Shown here: positions 17,624 through 26,121 of the stretch, piece after piece
Position numbering within the stretch: the stretch's first letter is position 1
Layout: each line of letters starts with the position of its first letter
Assembly (NCBI GenBank): GCA_004193545.1
Contig: RPGO01000005.1
Coordinates: 62,001-126,000, forward strand
Source: Candidatus Argoarchaeum ethanivorans
GTDB lineage: Archaea > Halobacteriota > Methanosarcinia > Methanosarcinales > EX4572-44
Direction: 5' to 3'
Length of the DNA: 64,000 bases
Made by a program: the position numbers and the translations under genes
The notes under the pieces: generated by a model
Told to the model about the DNA's origin: nothing
Database searches by the model: none
Seen by the model: only the letters and a program-made list of their open reading frames with translations

Positions 17624-18134
17624 ATGCTCTTCATTGAGTTTTTGAATATATATCTGCTTAAACTTTTCTTCTGCATACCTTTTTTGGTGTATGGCTGCTA
17701 CAGCGACATTAAAACACGGTCTGTATCCAATAAAGTATGGCTATTTATGCTTCCTGGGGCAGTGATTTTTTTTCTCATCGATCTATTGAATAATTTTCTG
17801 GCACACCTCACATCAACAATTCTATCGACAGGCATGACATTTAGCATCGCCTGCCTATATCTTTTTCAGACTTGGATTCATGGGTGGTGCAGATGTTAAG
17901 GCGTTGACAATCATATCCTTTATTCTGCCATTATTTCCACAATTTACACTTGCAGAATATACCTTCCCATTACTTGGCTTACCAGTAATACCTCTTTTTA
18001 CAGTAGCGGTCTTTTGTAATGCTGCAATCATCGGTGCAGTGATCTTCCCAACTCTTCTAATATGGAATCTCTTACCGGAGTTTATAAGATATCGCAAAAA
18101 CAAGCCGCTCGGCTACGAAAGTTGTAGGGTCTAA
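17624..18134 (+). pseudogene. A24 prepilin peptidase family, frameshifted (or sequence error)
   Basis: Two overlapping frames together form an integral-membrane aspartic prepilin peptidase: FLVYGCYSDIKTRSVSNKVW with the first catalytic Asp, and GFMGGADVKAL with the second. The break lies at a run of five T near 17869; removing one T joins the frames smoothly. Such enzymes clip class III signal peptides from archaellin or pilin-like proteins at the membrane. The protein ends right at the terminal repeat of the downstream IS element (stop at 18132-18134 inside GTAGGGTCTAA), so the natural C-terminus was probably also lost. The start at 17624 (MLFIEFLNIY) is preferred to a TTG at 17576. Confidence 0.7.
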
Positions 18135-19800
18135 CGAAAATTTAATTCACATGGGGATAGACCCCCCAAGTCGCATCCTGGAAAACACCTCCGCGGTCTC
18201 CCCTGTTCATATCCTCGATCACGAACTCTGCATTCGCTCCCCCGCAATAAACCAATCCGAGCCTCATCTGATCCAGATGACCCGCCAATCGCTCTATCGA
18301 CAAATCCGGCTCATCGACCAGGTAAAGCAGATAATTGTACAACAACAGCCCAACAACGCATAAAAAGACGTGTGCCCTAATCTTAACATCTTTCCAGACG
18401 TGTTTCGGCATAAACGAGATTAACATCCGGTTTTTTAGCCATTTGATGTCGGTCTCGATCTGGCTGCGCGCATCGTACGTCTCCACGATCTGGCGTGGCG
18501 TCAGATCCGCCATGTCCGTAAAGATGACCGCCTTTCCCAACGCTTTGATATAATCCATTTCGCGAGCAGTATTAAGCTTAAATTCGAGTTTTAGAAACCC
18601 ATCATCCATAGCAGTGCTGTAATCAAACAAACCTCGATACTGCTTCAGGATCGCATCGACAACCCGGTTAGTCAAGCCCTTTGGAGTTATTTTTCTCCCT
18701 TTTCCCTTGCGATTCAGCTTTGACCTGATATCATCTATCTTTGTAAAGATCTTCTCCTTATTCCAATTCCAATCAGCCATCTTCTTACGTCTGGATGCGT
18801 CATTATACTTGATAACGCCAACGAAATCGTTTTCATACCAATTTCCGGTTACAGGATGTGCTTTGATGATGTTTCCACCCGCATTCACCCATGACTCCCC
18901 GAACTCTGAAACAGGCATCCGGAACATCTCCCGGCACATTGGTGCAGGCAGCGATCAGGGCGACATGCATCCGCCCAACCACCTTTCCAATGTTCTCGGC
19001 GGAGTTCATGCCGCGGTCAAAGATGATAACAATGCCCTTCCCAGGGATTCCGATTTCTTCAAGACGTTTGCAGATGTCATCAATCAATTCCGAGAATATT
19101 CTTACGTCCGACTCGTTCGCCGGATAGGCAATTAACTGGAATGGGATGTTATGGTCTGATACTGTCAAACCTACTCCGATAAGGTTTTTATCGTATCGCT
19201 TGTCCTTTGAAATGCCTTTCTGTGGTAGATTTTCCCCTTGCCCAATGTGAGTGTAGAAATTGGTTGTATCAAAGATTAATCGCGAAGGTTTTAGACCTAT
19301 TTCGATCAGTTTGCGAGATATATCAAGTTCAATCTTGTGTATCGTCTTTTCATCAAGTTTAGCCATGTAATTGAGGAAATTCTGGCTTGATAGCTGATAT
19401 TTAGGATTCCAGATGAACTGAAGCGAACTTCTTTTAAAGTGCTCGTCGAGGGCGTTTCGACTGAAAACGTGCTCTGATCTTCCGAGGATTATTAGGAGTC
19501 GGGTATTGCGCTGGCGTAAGTCTGCCTATCTTCTTTACTTTGATGTGTTTGTTCATACTATCGGTCAAACCAACTTCTTCAGCAGCTTTCATGAATGCGG
19601 CAGGTTTTCCGAATGGATACGAGGCGATTCGTATTGGTTTAACCGATGTGAGCAATTGGTAAACTTTGTCCGCCGATCCTACGGATTTCTGGATTGTTTG
19701 AACCACTTTGCCGTTTATTCGCTCGTTCTTAATGATGTAGAGGTATTTGCGGTTGTTAATCGTCTTGAGCTTGAAATGCATGTAGGTATTTAGACCCTAC
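18124..19800. mobile_element. IS1634-like insertion sequence
   Basis: Terminal inverted repeats GTAGGGTCTAA (18124-18134) and TTAGACCCTAC (19790-19800) enclose 1677 bases that hold one transposase gene on the minus strand. A further copy of TTAGACCCTAC lies at 19913-19923, so the outer right boundary may be there instead. No clear target duplication is seen. The element separates a prepilin peptidase and a surface-protein gene, each of which is truncated at its boundary. Confidence 0.8.
18142..19781 (-). pseudogene. IS1634/IS4-type DDE transposase, broken into three frames
   Basis: Three minus-strand frames (19781-19434, 19366-18833, 18939-18142) join into one transposase. Catalytic residues are visible: Asp in LIFDTTNFYTHIG, Asp in IIFDRGMNSAENI, and Glu in the RSQIETDIKWLKN segment (YREK-like Y-R-E arrangement, ETYDARSQIE). 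The first break, at TACCCG near 19500, is repaired by removing one C; the second, near 18900, cannot be pinned to one base. All domains are otherwise present, so the gene is either freshly inactivated or affected by sequencing error. Confidence 0.78.
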
Positions 19801-19961
19801 TTATAAATAAATGTGTTGGTATCTCTGGGGTATTTATAGTCTATGAATACTTGCATGCATTTGTTTTTCCGCGTAGATATTTGGTAGGAGTTGGGCTGAT
19901 CAATTAATTTTCTTTAGACCCTACATAAAATAGGTCGCCGGGTAGCGATTCGGTCAGGATC

Positions 19962-20579
19962 TTATAAAGTCCGGTCATACTCCATCGCATGTTCAGTGCC
20001 GTCAACATATATTTTTTTGTTCCACGGATCGCGATTATTCAGATCTTTATAAATAGCTTTATATGTGTATGTATCTGACGGGGTTCCACTGGAAGGGGCT
20101 ACCGGCACATAAGATAGTGTAGGGGTATTAGCCACGATCAGACAGCCCGTGTTCTCAACTACATCCAATTGGTTCTCCATACTTTCGTCCCAGATACCAA
20201 ACCATACATCATAAGAGCCATAGATAGCGTCTGCTGGCATCTTGAAATATCTGGAATACCATGTAGTTCCGGGTGTCAAAGTAACTGTTTTATCTTTTGC
20301 CGGGTCGTCTGTAAAACCGCCAGTGCTGTCTTCTATAGATGCACCCAATATCACATCCATATTGGATGAATTTGGATTAGTTATACTATACCACACTCTA
20401 AATTCCCTATTTTTATCTACATATACAGGATCTATTAATGGCACAGACACATATTGTTGTGATATTCCAGTATCTACAATGGACGGATCAGCGGCTGATG
20501 CAGAGGATGTTACGCAGCTCATTATCGCGGCCAACACAATCAAAATCAAGAATACATTCCAAATGACGTTATTTCTCAT
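19962..20579 (-). CDS. Secreted surface protein, 3'-truncated
   Basis: A 205-residue protein with a clear signal peptide (NVFLILIVLAAIMSC followed by SSASAAD). The mature part has an Ig/CARDB-like segment (FRVWYSITNPNSSNMDV, DVWFGIWDE) and begins a repeat domain of the TPTLSYVPVAPSSGTPSDTY type seen in archaeal cell-surface proteins. It stops abruptly 38 bases from a copy of the IS terminal motif (19913-19923) with no cell-surface anchor, so the C-terminal part was probably removed by the insertion. Likely once exported and attached to the S-layer. Confidence 0.65.
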   Translation of the reverse strand: MRNNVIWNVFLILIVLAAIMSCVTSSASAADPSIVDTGISQQYVSVPLIDPVYVDKNREFRVWYSITNPNSSNMDVILGASIEDSTGGFTDDPAKDKTVTLTPGTTWYSRYFKMPADAIYGSYDVWFGIWDESMENQLDVVENTGCLIVANTPTLSYVPVAPSSGTPSDTYTYKAIYKDLNNRDPWNKKIYVDGTEHAMEYDRTL

Positions 20580-20720
20580 ATTTATTACCTATTCTCACCT
20601 TGGTTTTATCAGATTTATTTATTCTATCGAGTAAAGCTTGCCGCCTGTATCGTCGTGTAGTCCACGCCCGCGCCGCCGCCGCCTCGCCTGCTGCTGCACC
20701 CGCCACCGAAATACCAAGAG

Positions 20721-21800
20721 TCACACATCCCGTATCACCTCTCGGATCGCGAGCATGTCCAGCCTCGACTGAGGCGCAATCATCGCAGTAAGCGGATCCA
20801 CGAAGAGAATGTTCTCTTTGACCAGATACCTCTTTGAGACCTCATCCACATCGTTCATGCCAATCTTCTCCCTATCTACAAACATCTTCAGGGTAGCTAC
20901 CAATTTCTCGTAATGCACATCACAATGCTTGCTGCCTATCACCATCTCATCTCCTAATTCCTTAACGAGCTTCAATCGAGTCGTAATCTCGCCCGTTCTG
21001 CGTATAAACATACTGCTTAACACGTCTTCAATCTTCTTTCCACTTATTTTCGCATTGATCAGTTTAACAAGAAATACTGGCTTTCCACCGACGCCTTGCC
21101 AGGTACTCTCCTTTTCATGCTCACCCCATCCATAACCATCTAGAAAGTCCATCGTTTGTTCGTAATCAAAATCATCCACCAGGAGATAATCACTTCGCCC
21201 GGAGAGTATCGCCTCACTGTAAACCTGCTCAATAAAGAGCGAATCAGAAGTAATCACGAATACGTGCGCCAGATGTAGCTCCTTTGTAAGCCGCACAAAG
21301 AAATTGAACAGTTTGTAGATTAAAAGTCCATCGATCTTCAGATCCCCGATCACCTGCATCTCATCGAGGATCAACACGGGCACACGTTTCTTTGGCATCT
21401 CACTGAAAAAACGTTCGATGTATCTGAACATATCTTTACTTTTATCTTTCTTCTCGAATATCTGTTCAAACAGATTCAGCGGTATCGGGATTCCACTGAG
21501 TATCTTCAAATCCTTGAGAAACGATTGCGCATAATCAGAAACGTTATCAATCGCACCGCCCTCATCGATCTCAAATAACACATTAAGGAAGTCTTCATAA
21601 CCCGTGATAAATCTCCCGCGCAGGTTAACATAGAACGGGACGTACACATCAGGGAGTTGCCCTATCAAATAGTTGATTAATGTGGTCTTCCCGGAGTTTA
21701 TCGGTCCGTAAACGAAAGTGATCAGGGATGGTTCGGAATTCAAAATATCTATGATCTCTTTCTTCTCCCTCTCACGGTTGTGAAATTCAATTCTCTTCAT
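20721..21800 (-). CDS. Archaeal AAA-type ATPase (ATPase_2 / PF01637-like)
   Basis: A 359-residue STAND-like archaeal ATPase. It opens with FHNREREKKEI, the usual lead-in, then Walker A YGPINSGKTTLIN, Walker B VPVLILDEMQ, and a sensor-like HVFVITSDS. The C-terminal third is a winged-helix-like region. These ATPases are abundant in archaea and often mobile; their cellular role is mostly unknown. The gene sits amid insertion debris beside an NTase-like fragment, compatible with a mobile or conflict function. Downstream (20600-20720) a GC-rich stretch encodes on the minus strand only a scrap resembling the GVDYTTIQAA start of a beta-helix surface repeat. Confidence 0.85.
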   Translation of the reverse strand: MKRIEFHNREREKKEIIDILNSEPSLITFVYGPINSGKTTLINYLIGQLPDVYVPFYVNLRGRFITGYEDFLNVLFEIDEGGAIDNVSDYAQSFLKDLKILSGIPIPLNLFEQIFEKKDKSKDMFRYIERFFSEMPKKRVPVLILDEMQVIGDLKIDGLLIYKLFNFFVRLTKELHLAHVFVITSDSLFIEQVYSEAILSGRSDYLLVDDFDYEQTMDFLDGYGWGEHEKESTWQGVGGKPVFLVKLINAKISGKKIEDVLSSMFIRRTGEITTRLKLVKELGDEMVIGSKHCDVHYEKLVATLKMFVDREKIGMNDVDEVSKRYLVKENILFVDPLTAMIAPQSRLDMLAIREVIRDV

Positions 21801-21871
21801 GCCTTTCTCTTCCTAAATCATGCGCCCACACCCAACAGCCACCAGCATCGCGGACACGGACACGGATCGGG

Positions 21872-22135
21872 TCATGCTGCCACCTCCTTGCACATGTCGT
21901 CCTTCGCTCTTGCTATGCGAAGCAGAACATCAATATCCATCTCAAGGAACATATCAAAGAGGCGCATTCTCACGCCCATGGTATCGTTACGCTCATTGAT
22001 TCCCTCAACATAGACGATTACATCAAGGTCCTCCTCTTCATAAGGTCCAAAATATTCAACATCCTTGATCCTTTCTGCTCCAAATTCCTTTGAAACTTCA
22101 TCTCTGATTATCTTTATAATTTCTTCTTTATCCAT
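21872..22135 (-). CDS. Small nucleotidyltransferase-like protein (uncertain)
   Basis: An 87-residue acidic protein. EYFGPYEEEDLDVIVYVEG resembles the DxD region of a minimal nucleotidyltransferase, and MFLEMDIDVLLRIARA could hold the third acidic residue; the normal GS motif is absent (FGP instead). So it is either a divergent MNT-type protein or unrelated. Its ATG follows directly the stop of a frameshifted upstream frame, suggesting a two-gene unit. No Shine-Dalgarno of its own apart from GGGAG within the end of that frame. Confidence 0.45.
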   Translation of the reverse strand: MDKEEIIKIIRDEVSKEFGAERIKDVEYFGPYEEEDLDVIVYVEGINERNDTMGVRMRLFDMFLEMDIDVLLRIARAKDDMCKEVAA

Positions 22136-22292
22136 CTAAACTCCCTCTACAAGATTTTTACAGGTGTCAACGATCATGGCAGCGTCTGATATTGTGAGTC
22201 ACGGTTCGGTTGCTTAAACCAGTTTCAATAAGTTTCTCAGCTCTGGATTCTGCAATATCGTTCATAAAACGTTTCACCGTGTCCAAATCCAT
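22136..22292 (-). pseudogene. Frameshifted small ORF before the NTase-like gene
   Basis: A minus-strand frame starting at 22292 reads MDLDTVKRFMNDIAESRAEK and LIETGLSNRTVTHNI, then stops at 22168. Changing frame near 22190 continues as DAAMIVDTCKNLVEGV to a TAG that touches the next ATG. Together they would make a protein of about 50 residues. I do not recognise it; it could be the partner of the NTase-like protein. Confidence 0.4.
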
Positions 22293-22429
22293 GCACCACG
22301 ATCCCCCAGATAAACAAGCAGCCACCATTTATATAGGGTCAATTCCATTAATTTATTTTGCTGCATTGTAAGCACAACTTTCAGACGCTGTCTGTTATCA
22401 ACACTCGTCGACGTCTATATAAATATTTG

Positions 22430-22570
22430 TAGCCGCGTGGGCGGTCACATTACGTGGTGTTGCGATTGAAACTTTGGGGTATCTTTCATATTTAAACATG
22501 GGAGCAGCGTCCACAAGACTTGAATCAACAATAGCTTCAAAACAGTGTCAACACCAGACCGTGTGACAAA
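22430..22570 (+). repeat. Inverted diverged copy of the 17251-17460 repeat
   Basis: From GTCACATTACGTGGTGTT near 22445 to CAAAACAGTGTCAACACC near 22555 the plus strand matches the minus strand of 17251-17360, with changes that mostly keep the encoded peptide. The flanking 22293-22430 has nothing I can identify. Confidence 0.55.
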
Positions 22571-22593
22571 CCTAACGACTCCCCCCCCATTTT

Positions 22594-24300
22594 TTACAGA
22601 TCTGAAATTTTACTGCTTTTCACTGCATCAATCAATCTTTTCGTGTACTCATGCTGCGGATTTTCGATAATATGGTGCGTTGGGGAATTCTCCACAATCC
22701 TGCCGTCATGGAGCACTGCAACGCGATCGCTTACCTTGCGTGCAACTCCAATATCGTGTGTCACAAAGATCATAGAGATTCCGCGCTCGTTCTGCAGATT
22801 CAGAAGAAGTCTTAGAATCTTTGCCTGGACACTTGGATCAAGAAAAGATGTGGCCTCATCGGCGATGAGTAAATCCGGCTCAAGTATTAGTGCTCGTGCT
22901 ATAGCAACCCTTTGAAGCTCACCCCCGCTTAACTCATGCGGATATTTTCGCATAAAATAATCATCAACCGGCAACTGTACCTCTCTTAGAGCATTCTTGA
23001 TCTTACCAGCGGATTCATTATCGAATGCGTTGTGTATGACAAGAGGTTCTGCGATTGCTTCAAATACGCTGAATCGGTGGCTGATCGAATCTCTTGGAGA
23101 TTGGTAAACAATTCCTACCATTTTTGCAAATTCTTTTCGATCAATCTTATCAAGCCCCTTCTCTCGAAAGATAATTTTTCCGCCATCCGGTTTGATTGTA
23201 CCTGCAATAAGATATGCAAGTGTGGTCTTCCCAGAGCCGGTTTCTCCGACAAGTGCAAGTATTTCACCTTCATCGAGTTTGAGTGAAACATCCTTTAGTA
23301 CCTCAATATCTTTATAGGATTTTGAGATGTTTTCAACAGAGATCATTGTCGCAATACCGCCACGATGGCAAACGACAACACCGCCTCCGTTTGTTGAGAC
23401 TGCTTGTGGACTCCTCTCTAAACAGACATCGATTGATTGTGTACATCTTGGCTGGAAGATGCATCCTTTTGGTGTACTGGTCTGTGATGGTGGAGCACCT
23501 CTTACACCAGCAAGGTCTTTAGCACGTTCCATTACAGGAAACGAGCGGACAAGTGCTCGTGTGTATGGATGACGCGGTGCATCCAGAAGCTCTTCTGATG
23601 GCAGAGATTCTAATATATTGCCAGAGTACAAAACTACGGTGTAATCAGAACACAGTGCTGCAAAAGAAAGATCATGGGTTATCAGAAGAACTGCTTTCCC
23701 AAGGTTCACCTGTTTTCTTATCACTTCTGCAAGATATAATTTTGTTATTGCATCAACGGATGCAACAGGTTCATCCAGGACAAGCATCCCTGGGTCAGTA
23801 ATTAGTGCCATCGCCATGAGAACTCGCTGCCGTTCCCCGGCACTGAGCTGATGCGGATACAGCATGCTGCGTCCTGTCTTGATCTTCATGTAATCAAGCA
23901 TCTTGCTGGATTTATCGAGAGCAGTATTTCGAGATTCTCCATTCTTGATCAATGGTTCAGCAACCTGGTTGATAATTTTGTGAACCGGGTTTAGCACGTC
24001 CCCATAATTCTGGAACACGATAGAAATTTCATTCCATCTGATTTTTCTCATCTCTTCACTGGATAACTCGCTTGTATCGACACCATTGATCACAACCGAT
24101 CCTGTCATTATGGCATTTTGAGACAGGAGTTTCATGGATGCAAGCGCAAGTGTGGTCTTCCCGGAGCCAGACTCCCCAACTATAGAAACACACTCCCCTT
24201 CATTTATTTTAAGAGATATATTATTCAGGGCAGTTATCGTATTATCCTCTGCACCAGATAATCTATATTTTACATTCAGATTCTTAAACTGTAGCGGCAT
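22594..24300 (-). CDS. Fused double ATPase of a nickel/oligopeptide-type ABC importer
   Basis: A 568-residue protein made of two ABC ATPase domains in one chain. Domain 1 has Walker A GESGSGKTTLAL, signature QLSAGERQRVLMA and Walker B MLVLDEPVASVD, then the OppD-type C-terminal cluster motif GCIFQPRCTQSIDVC. Domain 2 has GETGSGKTTLAY, signature ELSGGELQRVAIA and LLIADEATSFLD. This is the NikD/OppD plus NikE/OppF pair, usually two genes. It overlaps the upstream permease by 17 bases. It powers import through the two permeases encoded upstream. Substrate is nickel (perhaps as a chelate) or peptide; the presence of nikR and fmdE in the region favours a metal. Confidence 0.9.
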   Translation of the reverse strand: MPLQFKNLNVKYRLSGAEDNTITALNNISLKINEGECVSIVGESGSGKTTLALASMKLLSQNAIMTGSVVINGVDTSELSSEEMRKIRWNEISIVFQNYGDVLNPVHKIINQVAEPLIKNGESRNTALDKSSKMLDYMKIKTGRSMLYPHQLSAGERQRVLMAMALITDPGMLVLDEPVASVDAITKLYLAEVIRKQVNLGKAVLLITHDLSFAALCSDYTVVLYSGNILESLPSEELLDAPRHPYTRALVRSFPVMERAKDLAGVRGAPPSQTSTPKGCIFQPRCTQSIDVCLERSPQAVSTNGGGVVVCHRGGIATMISVENISKSYKDIEVLKDVSLKLDEGEILALVGETGSGKTTLAYLIAGTIKPDGGKIIFREKGLDKIDRKEFAKMVGIVYQSPRDSISHRFSVFEAIAEPLVIHNAFDNESAGKIKNALREVQLPVDDYFMRKYPHELSGGELQRVAIARALILEPDLLIADEATSFLDPSVQAKILRLLLNLQNERGISMIFVTHDIGVARKVSDRVAVLHDGRIVENSPTHHIIENPQHEYTKRLIDAVKSSKISDL

Positions 24301-25144
24301 TATTCCCTCCTTTAAGTCTTGGATCGAATATTTCCTCTATTGCATAAGAAATAAGAGCAAGAGAAACGATAAGCATTGAAAGTGAGAGAACTGCCGGCAG
24401 AAGCCAGTTGAACCATACATCGAGATACAGGTATCGCATTGCATAACTCATCATAATTCCAAGACTTTTTGTTGTAGGATCAAATATTCCAAGAAACGAA
24501 AGACCTGCTTCCATGAATACTGCAATCCGTGCTTTTGTAACAAAACCCATCGCATAGAGTGGAAACAGCTCTGGTAAGATGTGTTTGCGCATAATATAAA
24601 CGGTCGATGCCCCCATGTTCCTTGCTGCTTTTATATGGAGTTTTGTCTTGAGTGAAAGTGTTTGAGCGCGAACTCCTCTTGCTATGGTCTGCCAGATAAT
24701 AAGTGAAAGCGTGATTACTAAAATCATTGTAGATGGTCTGAAGTAGGCCGCAATCAATATCAGTACTAAAATTGAAGGTATCGCAAGCAGTGCATCAACA
24801 ATTCTCATAACCACGAGATCGTATAGTCCACCAACCAATGCTGCTGAAACACCGAGTATGAGCCCGATCGTGCATGCGATCGCTGCAACCGAGACCCCAA
24901 AGAATACCGATGTTCTGAGTGCCCACAAGAGTTCACTGAATATGTCATAGCCAATGTCATTGGTTCCAAGCAGGTGGTTCATTGATGATGGCTGGAATGA
25001 TCTATCCGAGTAATCCCATGGATCGTGTGGTGCGATTGCCGGGGCAAGGATAGCTGTTGTCGAGAGCAGCAAAAACATTACAAGCCCGGTAACACCGATT
25101 CTATTTTTTTTAAATTCTTGAAACGGTCTAATATGCATATTCAA
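24284..25144 (-). CDS. ABC importer permease 2 (NikC/OppC-like)
   Basis: A 286-residue integral membrane permease of the BPD_transp_1 (DppC/NikC) type. The N-terminus has the OppC_N hydrophobic helix and APHDPWDYSDRSFQPSSMNH, then DIGYDIFSELLWALRTS. The EAA loop reads KAARNMGASTVYIMRKHILP, which contacts the ATPase. Five to six membrane segments. It overlaps genes on both sides (17 bases each), showing a tightly coupled operon with the double ATPase and permease 1. Confidence 0.92.
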   Translation of the reverse strand: MNMHIRPFQEFKKNRIGVTGLVMFLLLSTTAILAPAIAPHDPWDYSDRSFQPSSMNHLLGTNDIGYDIFSELLWALRTSVFFGVSVAAIACTIGLILGVSAALVGGLYDLVVMRIVDALLAIPSILVLILIAAYFRPSTMILVITLSLIIWQTIARGVRAQTLSLKTKLHIKAARNMGASTVYIMRKHILPELFPLYAMGFVTKARIAVFMEAGLSFLGIFDPTTKSLGIMMSYAMRYLYLDVWFNWLLPAVLSLSMLIVSLALISYAIEEIFDPRLKGGNNAATV

Positions 25145-26102
25145 CCCTCGGATCTATCTTTTTATAGAGCAAATCCACAACAATGTTGATTAAAAGTACC
25201 AGCAAGACCGATACGGTAAGAATTCCTTGCAGCAGCGGAAGGTCACGATTTGATATTGCATTATATGTTAGGAGCCCAAGCCCTGGATATGCAAAGATCG
25301 TTTCAATGAAAAGTACACCGGTAATCACATATGCGAGCCTGATCCCGATGCGTGTAAAAAACGGTAGTATCGCATTTCTTGCAGCATGAAAATACTTTAT
25401 TTTTCTCTCTTTAATGCCTTTTGCACGGGCAGTGAGTACATAAGGCTCACGAATCGTCAGTATCATGCTGTTTCTGATCAGAAGATAATCGCCTGGAATC
25501 TGGGAAAGAGTGAGCGTTGTAAGTGGCAGTATCAGATGCCAGAGGATGTCTTTGATGTGTGCGATTCCTGCGAGATTCGAGTATGGCGTCATTGCCCCGG
25601 ATGTTGGAAACCATCCACCATACAAACTAAAGATGGTAAGAAAAAGAATTCCCATAGCTAAGGAAGGGACGCCATCAACAACCAGCATTGAAACCAGTAA
25701 TGACTGATCAGTTCTTTTACCTCGCACCCAGGAACTTTCCACACCAAGTATCATTCCGATAATTGCTGAGAGAACAAACGAGGTGCATACAAGAAGCAGT
25801 GTCCATGGCAGCGCATCCATGATGAGTGTGGTTGTTGGTGCATGGCAGATGTATGAATATCCAAGATTTCCGTGTGCAAGCTGCACCAGATATATAAAAA
25901 ACTGCACATGAATTGGTTTATTAAGCCCATGCAGTTGGACAAGTTCGTTGTATAACTCATCAGTGATTGTCACCTCGTAACCACTATACATAGCGAGGAT
26001 TACATCGCCAGGAAGAAGGCGTGGCAGTAAAAAATTGAGGAAAAGAAGGAAAAATATGGTCAGCAGATAAATCGTTACGATCTTTGTCGTTCTGTTCCTC
26101 AT
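25128..26102 (-). CDS. ABC importer permease 1 (NikB/OppB-like)
   Basis: A 324-residue permease of the DppB/NikB type: an N-terminal membrane helix followed by LPRLLPGDVI, then the LHGLNKPIHVQF segment and six membrane spans. The EAA loop reads ARAKGIKERKIKYFHAARNA. It follows the substrate-binding protein gene by 19 bases and overlaps permease 2, consistent with a heterodimeric channel. Confidence 0.92.
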   Translation of the reverse strand: MRNRTTKIVTIYLLTIFFLLFLNFLLPRLLPGDVILAMYSGYEVTITDELYNELVQLHGLNKPIHVQFFIYLVQLAHGNLGYSYICHAPTTTLIMDALPWTLLLVCTSFVLSAIIGMILGVESSWVRGKRTDQSLLVSMLVVDGVPSLAMGILFLTIFSLYGGWFPTSGAMTPYSNLAGIAHIKDILWHLILPLTTLTLSQIPGDYLLIRNSMILTIREPYVLTARAKGIKERKIKYFHAARNAILPFFTRIGIRLAYVITGVLFIETIFAYPGLGLLTYNAISNRDLPLLQGILTVSVLLVLLINIVVDLLYKKIDPRVEYAY

Positions 26103-26121
26103 TTTCTATCTGCTTCTTCCT

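Noticed and set aside
20640-20720. GC-rich trinucleotide-like stretch as a low-complexity gene
   Set aside because: Only a ten-residue scrap (GVDYTTIQAA) is recognisable and the frame is short; too little for a feature of its own.
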